A DNA stretch of 64,000 bases, taken from contig CAWJFY010000009.1 of the NCBI GenBank assembly GCA_963842295.1, positions 248,001 to 312,000 of the forward strand. The letters are read 5' to 3'. A program made the translations under genes and the position numbers. The notes below the pieces were generated by a model that saw only the letters and a list, made by a program, of their open reading frames with translations, was not told where the DNA came from and ran no database searches. The DNA is from JAJNBA01 sp963842295. Its GTDB lineage: Bacteria > Actinomycetota > UBA4738 > HRBIN12. Shown here in pieces: positions 33,158 through 41,484 of this stretch (position 1 is the stretch's first letter; every line of letters starts with the position of its first letter).

Positions 33158-34177
33158 CTATCGGTTCATGGATCTGCCGATCGCCGCCGCGATCGCCGCG
33201 AGCTGCTCCCCCAGCTCCACCACTTCGTTCGGGAGGAGCGCCTGCGCCCCGTCCACCATCGCTTCTTCCGGGTTCGGGTGGACGTCCACCATCACGCCGT
33301 CCGCCCCGGCGGCGACCGCCGCCCTCGCCATGGCGGCAACCAGGTGCCGTTTCCCCACCGCGTGCGACGGATCGACGATCACGGGCAGATGCGATTCGTA
33401 CTGGGCGACCGCCATGCCCGCGAGATCGAGCGTGTTGCGCGTCGCCGGTTCGAACGTCCGGATCCCTCGTTCGCACAGGATGATCTCCGAGTTCCCCCGT
33501 TGCGCGACGTACTCCGCCGCCTGCAACCATTCGTCGATCGTCATGGCGAGCCCGCGTTTCAACATCACCGGCTTGTGCGACAGACCGACCTCCTTGAGGA
33601 GCTCGAAGTTCTGGGCGTTGCGCGTGCCGATCCTGATGCAGTCCGCCACGTCGGCCACATGCTCGACCTGGTTCAGATCGACGACCTCGACGACGAATGG
33701 CAGGCCCGTGCGTCGTCTGACGTCCTGCAGGATCTCGAGTCCTTCTTCTCCGAGTCCCTGGAACGAATACGGCGACGTCCTCGGCTTGTAGACGTCACCC
33801 CGCACGATCGTCGCGCCCGCCGCCTTCGAGGCCTCCACGGCGGCCATCGCCTGTTCCGCGCTCTCCACCGCGCACGGCCCCGCGATCAGCGTGAACGTCC
33901 CGCGTCCGACCGGCGTCGATCCCACCTTGACGGTGGTCGTCTCGGGATGGAGGTCTCGCGCGACCATCTTGTAGGGCTTGCCGATCCGGATGACGTGGTC
34001 GACGCCCTGCATCTGCTTCCAGTCGATGGCCTGGAAGCGATCGGTGTCGCCGACGAGGCCGACGATGGTGTGCACGGCACCGCGTGAGACGAACGCCTCA
34101 CCGCCAGCGCCACGCACCCGCTCGGAGACGGCTTCGATGTCCGCCTCCGTCGCGTCCTGTTTCATCACGACGACCAT
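33158..34177 (-). CDS. aroF: 3-deoxy-7-phosphoheptulonate (DAHP) synthase, AroF/type I-beta
   Basis: This 339-residue enzyme condenses phosphoenolpyruvate with erythrose-4-phosphate, the first step of aromatic amino acid synthesis. Residues 1-70 form a ferredoxin-like regulatory domain (MVVVMKQDATEADIEAVSER), as in the feedback-regulated Thermotoga-type enzymes. The barrel has AGPCAVES, RGDVYKPRTSPYSFQG, CERGIRTFE and VDPSHAVGKR, which bind metal and substrates. The start is ATG 34177 behind a GGAGGAGG ribosome site. A leader peptide full of aromatic residues and competing hairpins lies upstream (34203-34323), so expression is probably attenuated by charged aromatic tRNAs. Confidence 0.95.
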   Translation of the reverse strand: MVVVMKQDATEADIEAVSERVRGAGGEAFVSRGAVHTIVGLVGDTDRFQAIDWKQMQGVDHVIRIGKPYKMVARDLHPETTTVKVGSTPVGRGTFTLIAGPCAVESAEQAMAAVEASKAAGATIVRGDVYKPRTSPYSFQGLGEEGLEILQDVRRRTGLPFVVEVVDLNQVEHVADVADCIRIGTRNAQNFELLKEVGLSHKPVMLKRGLAMTIDEWLQAAEYVAQRGNSEIILCERGIRTFEPATRNTLDLAGMAVAQYESHLPVIVDPSHAVGKRHLVAAMARAAVAAGADGVMVDVHPNPEEAMVDGAQALLPNEVVELGEQLAAIAAAIGRSMNR

Positions 34178-34202
34178 CCGCGACCTCCTCCGGCGCCGGG
34201 AC

Positions 34203-34244
34203 GGCCCCGGGGACGAAACGGCCCCGGGTCGTCCGCCCGGGGCC
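34203..34244 (-). promoter_or_regulatory. alternative GC hairpins of a candidate aroF attenuator
   Basis: In the minus-strand transcript GGCCCCGGG (34244-34236) pairs with CCCGGGGCC (34228-34220) across 7 nt, then GUUUCGUC follows, and a third copy CCCCGGGGCC (34212-34203) can compete for the first arm. This three-arm layout directly after the leader peptide stop is what ribosome-mediated attenuation needs. There is no long U-tract, so termination could instead be factor-assisted, or the control could act on the aroF ribosome site. Confidence 0.6.
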
Positions 34245-34269
34245 CCTGTGCTCGTTCGGCTGCAGGTGA

Positions 34270-34323
34270 CTACGCCGGGCGATGCCCGAAGTAGAAGAAC
34301 CAGTCGCCGTCGAAGCGCTGCAT
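34270..34323 (-). CDS. aromatic leader peptide of aroF, 17 residues
   Basis: ATG 34323 to TAG 34270 encodes MQRFDGDWFFYFGHRPA: one Trp, one Tyr and four Phe in 17 residues, five of the aromatics in a row (WFFYF). It ends 25 nt before the first hairpin arm and 92 nt before the aroF start. Such clustering by chance is very unlikely and matches the logic of amino-acid leader peptides: stalling at aromatic codons when aromatic tRNAs are uncharged would alter folding downstream. Its own ribosome site is weak. Confidence 0.72.
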   Translation of the reverse strand: MQRFDGDWFFYFGHRPA

Positions 34324-34382
34324 GAGGCGCCCATCGTGACGGCCGGGCGGCGCGGGTGTCAACAGAGCTAGGATGCGGCTCG

Positions 34383-35522
34383 ATGTCGACCTCGGTGCTC
34401 GACCATCCGCTCGCCCACGATCTCCTTTCACGACTCCGGGAGCGAGGAACGGACCCCGCCGAGTTCAGGACCCTCACACGCCGATTGGGCTGGCTCCTCG
34501 TGATCGAGGCGACCCGAGACCTCCTCACGGAGCGCGTCACGATCCAGACGCCGATGGAGGAGACGAAGGCCGTGCGGATCGCGGAGCCGCTCGTGGCCAT
34601 CCCGGTGCTCCGAGCTGGGCTCGGACTCCTCGACGCAGTGACGGATCTGTATCCCGACACGATCGTCGGCTACCTCGGTCTGGAGCGCGACGAGGAGACA
34701 CTCGAGCCGCGCGACTACTACGCGAAGCTCCCCCGGATGGAAGGCCGTCGAGCTCTCGTGCTCGATCCGATGCTCGCGACGGGTGGATCGGGCGCCGCTG
34801 CCATCGCGCACGTGAAAGCGCACGCGAAGCCGACCTCCATCTCGTTCGTGTGCATCGTGGCAGCGCCGGAGGGCGTCGCGAAGATCGAGGCCGACCATCC
34901 CGATGTGCCGATCGTCGCCGCCGCGCTCGACCGTGAGCTGAACGACGTGGGGTTCATCGTGCCGGGGCTCGGGGACTTCGGCGATCGGCTCCACGGCACC
35001 GACGAGGCCCCTTCGAGAGGACTAGGTGCCGCCCGCTCCCTCGTAGGCTCGCCCCGCGGCAGCCGGTGGACGCACCTTGCCCACGAAGCCGGCGATCGCC
35101 ACGATGGTCACCACGTACGGGATCATGTTGATGAACTGCGGTGGCAGCAGAGAGATCAACGGGGCATCGTCGAGCCGCAGCGGGATCGCCTGCGCGAACC
35201 CGAACAGGAACGCCACGACGAGCAGTCGCCTCGGATCCCAGTTGGAAAGGATGAGTGCGGCGAGCGAGATGAACCCGAGCCCGAGGGTCTGTCCTTCCCG
35301 CCAGTTGCCGACGACCTCCACGGAGAGGAACGCGCCGGAGAGCCCGGCGAGCGCGCCGGAGAGCAGGACGCCCTGCCATCGGAGCGGCGCCACGCCCACG
35401 CCGAGGGATCGTGTCGCCTCCGGATTCTCGCCGGCCGAGCGAAGCCGGAGCCCCCATCGCATCCGGTAGAGGGCGAACGTCACCGGGAAGACGAGGAGCG
35501 CGGCGAAGATCACCACGGGTGA
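34383..35522 (+). CDS. upp: uracil phosphoribosyltransferase with anomalous 3' extension
   Basis: Residues 1-~212 are a normal uracil phosphoribosyltransferase, which converts uracil and PRPP to UMP: the PRPP loop is VLDPMLATGGSG and the C-terminal uracil-binding strand is GFIVPGLGDFGDR. Family members end a few residues later. Here no stop occurs and the frame runs another ~165 codons, antisense to the permease gene, with non-natural His/Glu/Arg-rich composition. Dropping one C from the CCCC run at 35009-35012 would give the ending DEALRED and a TAG at 35023-35025, just where the family should stop. So the real gene is most likely 34383-35025 with a +1 indel. The start is ATG 34383. Confidence 0.85.
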   Translation: MSTSVLDHPLAHDLLSRLRERGTDPAEFRTLTRRLGWLLVIEATRDLLTERVTIQTPMEETKAVRIAEPLVAIPVLRAGLGLLDAVTDLYPDTIVGYLGLERDEETLEPRDYYAKLPRMEGRRALVLDPMLATGGSGAAAIAHVKAHAKPTSISFVCIVAAPEGVAKIEADHPDVPIVAAALDRELNDVGFIVPGLGDFGDRLHGTDEAPSRGLGAARSLVGSPRGSRWTHLAHEAGDRHDGHHVRDHVDELRWQQRDQRGIVEPQRDRLREPEQERHDEQSPRIPVGKDECGERDEPEPEGLSFPPVADDLHGEERAGEPGERAGEQDALPSERRHAHAEGSCRLRILAGRAKPEPPSHPVEGERHREDEERGEDHHG

Positions 35523-36002
35523 CAGGTTCTGGAAGGCACGACCCAGGCCCCACGGGATCTCCGAGAGCAACGGGATGTCGAACCTCGGGAGATGCGGACC
35601 GCCCGGGTCGGATTGGGTGGCCTGCTCGAAGAACACGAAGGAGAGGAACCGAGCCAGTCCGATCGCCACCAGGTTGATCACGACACCGGAGACGATGTGA
35701 TCGACGCGGAAGTTGATGGTGGCCACCGCATGCACCGACGCGAAAAGTGCGCCACAGAGAGCGCCGAACAGGAGCCCGAGGACCACTCCGCCGGCGCCCA
35801 GGCCCATCCCCTCCGGGGCGGGCCCGGCGAAGATCGCCACGCCCGCCGCTCCGGTCACTGTCCCGATCACCATCAGGCCTTCGAGACCGATGTTCACGAT
35901 CCCCGACCGTTCACTGAACAGTCCCCCGAGACCGGTGAGATACAGGATCGTGAAGTACGTGAGCGCGATCCGGATCGCCGCGCCGATATCGCCGGCGTCC
36001 AT
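35022..36002 (-). CDS. ABC transporter permease for nucleosides (second permease of BMP-type system)
   Basis: A 326-residue permease of the BPD_transp_2 fold with about eight to nine helices. The segment GLFSERSGIVNIGLEGLMVIG is the family hallmark, together with GENPEATRSLGVGV in the coupling loop that contacts the ATPase. With the first permease, the ATPase and the BMP lipoprotein it would import purine or pyrimidine nucleosides. The ATG overlaps the stop of the first permease by 1 bp. The gene itself is intact, unlike its partner. Confidence 0.92.
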   Translation of the reverse strand: MDAGDIGAAIRIALTYFTILYLTGLGGLFSERSGIVNIGLEGLMVIGTVTGAAGVAIFAGPAPEGMGLGAGGVVLGLLFGALCGALFASVHAVATINFRVDHIVSGVVINLVAIGLARFLSFVFFEQATQSDPGGPHLPRFDIPLLSEIPWGLGRAFQNLSPVVIFAALLVFPVTFALYRMRWGLRLRSAGENPEATRSLGVGVAPLRWQGVLLSGALAGLSGAFLSVEVVGNWREGQTLGLGFISLAALILSNWDPRRLLVVAFLFGFAQAIPLRLDDAPLISLLPPQFINMIPYVVTIVAIAGFVGKVRPPAAAGRAYEGAGGT

Positions 36003-37185
36003 CAGGCTTCCTCCGCGTCCGCCGCGGGCACCTCGGTGTCGCGAAGCCCCACCTCCGCGCCGGCTCGTTGCAGTTCTCGCCTGGCCAGTCTGCGTTTGGC
36101 GACCTGATACACGACCACCACGCAGAAGATCAGGATCCCTTGCAGGATGATCACGAACTCCCTCGGGACGTTCGTCTCGATCTGCAGAGCGGTCTCCCCT
36201 CGGGAGAGGATCGCCCACAGGATCGCGGCGAACACGATCCCGATCGGGTTGTTCTGGCCGAGGAAGGCGACCGCGATCCCCGTGAAGCCGAGCTGCGCTT
36301 CGTAGTTCTGCACGAGCGCGCCGCGTTCGGCGAGCACCTGCTGCATCCCGGTCAGACCCGCGAGCGCGCCCGAGATCAGGAACAGCTTGATCTGCACCGC
36401 GCCGATCCCGATCCCGCCCGCGCGGGCGGACCCTGCGGAGGATCCGACCGCGCGGGCTTCGTAGCCCAGTCGCATCCGCCGGAACAGGAACCAGACGATG
36501 GCACTCGCCACGATCGCGATCGGGAGGAGCCAGGAGAGGTGTGCGGAGCTCGGCGACGCCGAAGAGATGCCCCAGGTCCGGCACGAGGGCACTCGGTTCG
36601 AAGATGTCCGTTCGGAGATCGACGTTCTGGCCGGGTGGGGCCTTCGTGAACTTCAGGGGGCCGTTGAGCGCGTACGCCACGATGCTCACGGCGATGCCGT
36701 TCATCATGATCGTCGTCACGACCTCGTGGGCGCCCGTCTTCACCTTGAGGATCCCCGGTACCGCCGCGTAGACCATGCCGCCGATGACACGCGAAGAGGA
36801 GCACGGCCGTGAGGTGGAGCAGGCCGGGCAGGAAGTCGAAGGTGAGCGCGGCCCACGACGCCGTGACCATCGCCACCAGGAACTGGCCCTCGACGCCGAT
36901 GTTGAACAAGCCTCCCTTGAAGCAGACCGACACGGCGAGCGCCGCGAAGATCAACGGCGTCGCGATGGAGAGCACCGTCCCGATGCTCGTGACGTCCCTG
37001 AACGCGAAATCGAGCATCGCGCCGTACACCGTGAGCGGGCTCTCGCCGTACAGGATGATGATCAGCGAGCCCACGCCGATCGCGATCGCGAAGGCGGCGA
37101 GCAGGGCGAGACCCTGACCGATCGCCGACTCCAGCCACGGCGGCAGCGCGCGGGGTGCCGGCAGCGACTCGGCTCCGGTCGCCAT
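36002..37185 (-). pseudogene. first ABC permease of the nucleoside transporter, two frameshifts
   Basis: The permease is spread over three frames. From ATG 37185 the first reads MATGAESLPAPRA through FKGGLFNIGVEGQFLVAMV to LLHLTAVLLFA near 36797. The second carries IGGMVYAAVPGILKVKTGAH, HEVVTTIMMNGIAVS and FGVAELR, to about 36545. The third runs SAHLSWLLPIAIVASAIVWF to the stop at 36002. Each jump is explained by one extra base (near 36795 and near 36545). The joined product would be ~390 residues, normal for the family. Flanking genes are intact and overlap it by 1 bp at each end, so sequencing error is as likely as true decay. Confidence 0.82.
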
Positions 37186-38720
37186 CAGCTCGCCTCGGCC
37201 GTCTCGGCGGCGCCGAGCATCCCGGCGCCCAGCTCCTCAGGGGGTGTATCAGGTGCGTACTCACCGGTGATCCGGCCTTCGTAGATCGTCACGATCCGAT
37301 CCGAGAGGGCGTAGATCTCATCCAGCTCGGCGGAGATCAAGAGCACCCCCCGTCCCTCTTCCTTCTGATTCAGGATCTGGCGCCACACGAACTCGATCGC
37401 CCCCACGTCCAACCCCCGGGTCGGCTGCGACGCGATCAGCAGCTTGGGGCTGGTGTCCAGCTCCCGAGCCAGGACCAACTTCTGTTGGTTCCCGCCCGAG
37501 AGGGTGCTCGCCTTCACGTTGATCGAGCGGGTCCGAACATCGAACAGCTTCACGAGGCGGCTGGCCATCTCTTTGATCTTCTGGATGAAGAGGATCCCTA
37601 TCCGACTCGTGAACGGAGGGTCGTCCTCGCGACCGAGCACGGCGTTCTCCCACACCGTCATGTCCAGCACGAGACCCTGCTCGTGACGATCCTCGGGGAT
37701 GTACGCGACGCCGGCGTTGCGGATCTCCGCCACCGACCAGCCCATGATGTCCGTCCCGGCGAGGCGGATCGTACCGGCCGCCGGTTTCCGGAGGCCGATC
37801 AGCGCCTCGGCCAGCTCCTTCTGGCCGTTCCCTTCGACCCCGGCCACACCGAGGATCTCTCGCGCCCGGACCTGCAAACCGACCCCGTTCAGCTTGCCCT
37901 CGCCGAGGAGGCCCTCCACCTCCAAGATCGGCTCCCCGATCTCCACGTCGGGCTTCTCGAGCCGGAACAGGACGGGCCGTCCGACCATCATCTCGGCGAG
38001 CTTGGCCTTGGAGGTCTGCGCCGGAGCCGTCTCGCCGACGACCTTGCCGCGGCGGAGCACGGTGATCCGGTCGGCGATGTCCAGCACCTCGTCCAGCTTG
38101 TGGCTGATGAAGACGATCGCCTTCCCGTCGTCTCGGAGACGGCGGAGGTTGGCGAAGAGATCCTTCGCCTCCAGCGGGGTCAGGACCGCCGTGGGTTCAT
38201 CGAGGATGAGGATCTCGACCCCGCGGAAGAGGGCCTTCAGGATCTCGACCCGCTGCTCCTCTCCGACGGAGAGGTCCTCGATGACCGCACTCGGTCGCAC
38301 CTGGAATCCATACGTCTGCGCGAGCGCCGCGACCTTCTGATGCGCGGACTCCATGTCGAGGATCACGGAGCCCTCGTCACCGAGGATCACGTTCTCCGTG
38401 ACCGTGAAGGGATCGACCAACACGAAGTGCTGGTGGACCATCCCGATCCCGTGCTGGAGCGCGACGCGAGGAGATGCGATCGAGACCTCCTCGCCTCCCA
38501 GGAGGATCCGGCCCTCGCTCGCCGGGTACATCCCGTAGAGGATCCGCATCAGCGTGGACTTGCCGGCCCCGTTCTCACCGATCAGGGCATGGACCTCGCC
38601 CGGGCGCAGCTCGAGCGAGACGTCGTCGTTGGCCACCACCCCGGGGAACCGCTTGGTGATGTGCTCCATCACGACGAGGGGCGGGGCGCTCTCGCGCCCC
38701 GCCCCTCGTTCGTCGTCCAT
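37185..38720 (-). CDS. ABC transporter ATPase, nucleoside/sugar type with two ATPase domains
   Basis: A 511-residue protein with tandem nucleotide-binding domains, the arrangement of BMP-linked nucleoside importers and ribose-type importers. The first Walker A is GENGAGKST with signature LSVGEEQRVEIL and Walker B ILILDEPTAVLT. The second domain has a degenerate Walker A (GVEGNGQKEL) but a good signature LSGGNQQKLVLAREL, so only one site is likely to be fully catalytic. It lies between the lipoprotein gene (20-bp gap) and the frameshifted permease (1-bp overlap). Confidence 0.93.
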   Translation of the reverse strand: MDDERGAGRESAPPLVVMEHITKRFPGVVANDDVSLELRPGEVHALIGENGAGKSTLMRILYGMYPASEGRILLGGEEVSIASPRVALQHGIGMVHQHFVLVDPFTVTENVILGDEGSVILDMESAHQKVAALAQTYGFQVRPSAVIEDLSVGEEQRVEILKALFRGVEILILDEPTAVLTPLEAKDLFANLRRLRDDGKAIVFISHKLDEVLDIADRITVLRRGKVVGETAPAQTSKAKLAEMMVGRPVLFRLEKPDVEIGEPILEVEGLLGEGKLNGVGLQVRAREILGVAGVEGNGQKELAEALIGLRKPAAGTIRLAGTDIMGWSVAEIRNAGVAYIPEDRHEQGLVLDMTVWENAVLGREDDPPFTSRIGILFIQKIKEMASRLVKLFDVRTRSINVKASTLSGGNQQKLVLARELDTSPKLLIASQPTRGLDVGAIEFVWRQILNQKEEGRGVLLISAELDEIYALSDRIVTIYEGRITGEYAPDTPPEELGAGMLGAAETAEAS

Positions 38721-38740
38721 CGGTCGATCCCGTCTCCGAC

Positions 38741-39832
38741 CTACGGAGCCTCGGGAACGGTGATGTCACCGGCGATGATCTGCGCCTTCAGGTCGTCGAG
38801 CAGGGTGATGATGTCGTCGGTCATCAGGTCCGTGTTGCTCTTCGAATAGTCGACGCCACCTTCGGCCATGCCGAAGACCTGACCGCCTGCTTCGAGACTG
38901 CCGTCGCCGGACTGCTCGATCGCGTCGTGCACGGCCGTGTCGACCCGCTTCAGCATCGACGTCATGATGTGCGGCTGCTGCTCGGCGCTGACCAGCAGGT
39001 ACTGGTCGGAGTCGACGCCGATCGCCAGCTTGTCCGCGGTGACGGCGGCGTTGAAGAGCCCCGCCCCCGAAGCGCCGGCCGCGTGGTAGATGATGCACGC
39101 GCCGTCGTCGTACATGCCCGTCGACAATGCCTCGCCCTTCACCGCGTCGTTGAAGGCGGTCACGTCGTCGCCGATGTACTGAACCAGGACCTCGATGTTG
39201 GGGTCGACCGACTCGACTCCGGCTTGGAAGCCGGCCTGGAACTTCTCGATCAGCGGGCCGGTCTGGCCGCCGAGGAAGCCCACCGTCGCGCAGCTGTCTT
39301 TCCCCGCCTGGGTCGCGGCCGCGGCGCCGACCAGGAACGACCCCTCCTGCTCCTTGAACGTCAGGTCCGTCACGTTCGTGAGGCCGTCGTTGGTGAGACC
39401 GCAGGCGGTCCCACAGGTGGCGTAGCCGTCGATGATGGCGAACTGGGTGTCCGGATAGTCGCCTGCGTTCTCGTTGATGCCGGGTGAGAACGCGAATCCC
39501 ACCGCGATCACGAGGTTGTGACCAGCATCGGCGAGCGCGATCACGTTGTCGTCCCGGTTCGAGCCGGTCGCGTCGGGCTCGAGCGAATCGGTGTTCTCCT
39601 CACACACGAGGCCCTCATCGAGGGCGGCCGTCAGACCGGCGTTGGCCGCGTCGTTGAACGACTTGTCGCCGATACCCCCGATGTCGTAGGCGACGCCGAC
39701 GCTCAGGTCCGCATTGCACTCCGGCGCGGCGCTTCCATCGCCGGGGTTCGTTGGTGCGTCGTCACCACAGGCCGCTGCGATCAGCGCGAGCACCGCCAGG
39801 GGTATGACGAGCGTTCGAAGCCACTTCGGCAT
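38741..39832 (-). CDS. BMP family nucleoside-binding lipoprotein
   Basis: A 363-residue substrate-binding lipoprotein of the basic membrane protein (BMP/PnrA) family. The signal peptide ends in a lipobox (LALIAAAC), followed by an acidic linker, then SVGVAYDIGGIGDKSFNDAANAGL, which is the family's ligand-binding start. An internal GFAFSPGINENAGDYPDTQFA is also typical. It is anchored outside the membrane and delivers nucleosides to the two permeases. The start is ATG 39832 with an AGGGGGAAG ribosome site. It is first in its operon. Confidence 0.94.
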   Translation of the reverse strand: MPKWLRTLVIPLAVLALIAAACGDDAPTNPGDGSAAPECNADLSVGVAYDIGGIGDKSFNDAANAGLTAALDEGLVCEENTDSLEPDATGSNRDDNVIALADAGHNLVIAVGFAFSPGINENAGDYPDTQFAIIDGYATCGTACGLTNDGLTNVTDLTFKEQEGSFLVGAAAATQAGKDSCATVGFLGGQTGPLIEKFQAGFQAGVESVDPNIEVLVQYIGDDVTAFNDAVKGEALSTGMYDDGACIIYHAAGASGAGLFNAAVTADKLAIGVDSDQYLLVSAEQQPHIMTSMLKRVDTAVHDAIEQSGDGSLEAGGQVFGMAEGGVDYSKSNTDLMTDDIITLLDDLKAQIIAGDITVPEAP

Positions 39833-39963
39833 GCTTCCCCCTTCGTTGCATCTTCTTCGGGCCGAGCAGCCCGACCGCACGGATTCTCCGGGCGGAGCGG
39901 GGGTCCGTCAAACGCGCCCTGCGAGGACCCCATGGGAGACTACGGAACCGGAGGTCGTGAGGG

Positions 39964-40395
39964 ATGGTCGAGGGCGAGGACCTGTTCCACGCACTGCGAA
40001 ACCGCCTCGCCGACTCCGCGTTCCACTCATGGGCCGGGATGGAAGTGGTGGAGGCATCCGCCGGCGAGGTGACGGTCGCGATGGACGTGCTGGATCGACA
40101 CGTCAACCTCCAGGGCCTCGTGCATGGGGGCATGCTCGCGATCCTCGCGGACACCGCGTGCGGATTGTCGATCCGCTCCTCGATGGAGCCGGGGCGTCTC
40201 CATGTGACGACCGACCTGGACATCCACTACCTCGCGCCCGCACGGGTGGGGCGGCTGTTCGGCCGCGGGAAGGCGATCAGGGTGGGTCGTTCGCTCGCGT
40301 TCGCCGAGGCCTCGATCGAAGACGGCGAGGGCAGGCTGCTCGCTCGGGCCCAGTCGCGATTCTCGGTGAGCGGGAGGGAGCCGGCGGGGAGCTAG
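39964..40395 (+). CDS. hotdog-fold thioesterase (PaaI type)
   Basis: A 143-residue acyl-CoA thioesterase-like protein. The hotdog signature NLQGLVHGGMLAILADTACG spans residues 48-67 and contains the Asn/His/Gly and Asp positions used by PaaI-type enzymes. It would hydrolyse aryl- or acyl-CoA in the cytosol as a tetramer. It is divergent from the BMP gene across 131 bp that contain a GGGGTCC/GGACCCC inverted repeat (39900-39931). The 3' end overlaps the SCP2 gene by 4 bp. Confidence 0.87.
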   Translation: MVEGEDLFHALRNRLADSAFHSWAGMEVVEASAGEVTVAMDVLDRHVNLQGLVHGGMLAILADTACGLSIRSSMEPGRLHVTTDLDIHYLAPARVGRLFGRGKAIRVGRSLAFAEASIEDGEGRLLARAQSRFSVSGREPAGS

Positions 40396-40775
40396 TACTC
40401 CACGTCGATCCTGGCCATCGCGGCGGGCAGTTGCGCGAGCGCTCCCTGGAGGCCGAGGATCATCCCCATGTTGCCGGCGATCTTCAGCTTCCCCGTCATG
40501 AACGCCGTGACGGGTGAGAGCTCGCCCTTCGCGAGTGCCGCCGCGGAGTCGTAGCTCTGGATGATGGTCGCGTCCTCGCCCTCGATGTCGCCGACACCGA
40601 GGTCGATCTTCCCGTCACCGATCGTGATCCAGTAGTGGGCGTCGGCGTCTCCGCCCGTGATCACCTGTTGGATGGTGGCCTTGTGCCCGGCAGCGGCCTG
40701 CCGGAAGTCCTCGCTCTGATTGAGCTCCGCCTTCAGTGCCTGGGCCCATTGGTCTGACAGGAACTTCACGGACAC
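40392..40775 (-). CDS. SCP2 sterol-binding-domain protein
   Basis: A 127-residue stand-alone SCP2 lipid-binding fold: WAQALKAELN at the start, the central strands HYWITIGDGKIDLGVG, and AFMTGKLKIAGNMGMILGLQ as the lipid-tunnel helix. It probably binds fatty acyl or sterol-like lipids in the cytosol. It starts with GTG 40775. The convergent thioesterase gene is compatible with acyl-lipid metabolism, but no pathway can be named. Confidence 0.87.
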   Translation of the reverse strand: MSVKFLSDQWAQALKAELNQSEDFRQAAAGHKATIQQVITGGDADAHYWITIGDGKIDLGVGDIEGEDATIIQSYDSAAALAKGELSPVTAFMTGKLKIAGNMGMILGLQGALAQLPAAMARIDVEY

Positions 40776-40836
40776 GGTCTCCGACCTCCGAGATGTCGAT
40801 GGGTGGCTTCGAGGTGCCCGCGAGTATAGGGCCCCG

Positions 40837-41484
40837 CTACTCGAAGAAGTTCGGATCGGTGAGGTGGAGCACGTCGTTCAGGAAGCGAACGCTTCGGATG
40901 TCGCCGTCGATATCGACGCTGTTCAGGCTCGTGTTCTCGGGCAGGAAGAACATCTCCTGGCCGAGACCGAGGATCTCGCCCACATAGGCGTTGATCACGC
41001 CTCCGTGGGCGAACAAGAGGAGATTCTCGTCGGGGTGCTCCTGCAGGAGACCCTCGACGACGTCGTGTACGCGTATCCGGAAGCGATCCCCTCGTTCCGC
41101 GCCGGGCGCACGGTGCCAGATCGCCCGCTGGTGCCGCAGGTGCTGCACGATGTCGGGATCCGACTGGATGATCTCCTCGAACGGCTTGCCTTCCCATCCG
41201 CCGATGTGCGCCTCCACGAGTTCATCGTCGAAGGACACCTCGGCGCCGCTCTCGTCCGCGAAGGTCTCAGCTGTCTCACCCGCGCGGCGGAGCGGGGAGG
41301 AATAGATGACGAACGGATCCAGGTCCATCACGAGGAGACGCTTCGCGAGGAGCCGAGCCTGCTCGCGGCCTTCCTCGGATAGTGGCGGGTCCCACTGGTC
41401 CCCCCGCAACGTCGCGAACCGCTCTCCGTCCCAGTCGAAGTCGGACTGACCGTGGCGGATGAGGTACAGGACGCGATCGGTCAC
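40837..41484 (-). CDS. histidine phosphatase superfamily protein
   Basis: A 215-residue phosphoglycerate-mutase-like phosphatase. LIRHGQSDFDW contains the RHG motif with the phospho-accepting H11, YSSPLRRAGETAE supplies the second Arg, and LLFAHGGVINAY the second catalytic His. The acid is expected in DELVEAHIGGWEG. The substrate is unknown. The ATG at 41484 overlaps the stop of the upstream HTH gene by 4 bp. Confidence 0.9.
   Translation of the reverse strand: MTDRVLYLIRHGQSDFDWDGERFATLRGDQWDPPLSEEGREQARLLAKRLLVMDLDPFVIYSSPLRRAGETAETFADESGAEVSFDDELVEAHIGGWEGKPFEEIIQSDPDIVQHLRHQRAIWHRAPGAERGDRFRIRVHDVVEGLLQEHPDENLLLFAHGGVINAYVGEILGLGQEMFFLPENTSLNSVDIDGDIRSVRFLNDVLHLTDPNFFE

Noticed and set aside
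36002..37185. Programmed ribosomal frameshifting in the permease gene
   Set aside because: No slippery heptamer or pseudoknot is evident at either joint, and permeases of this family are not known to use it; indels are simpler.
38741..39963. Purine riboswitch upstream of the BMP operon
   Set aside because: The 130 bp upstream show no conserved aptamer core that I could identify.
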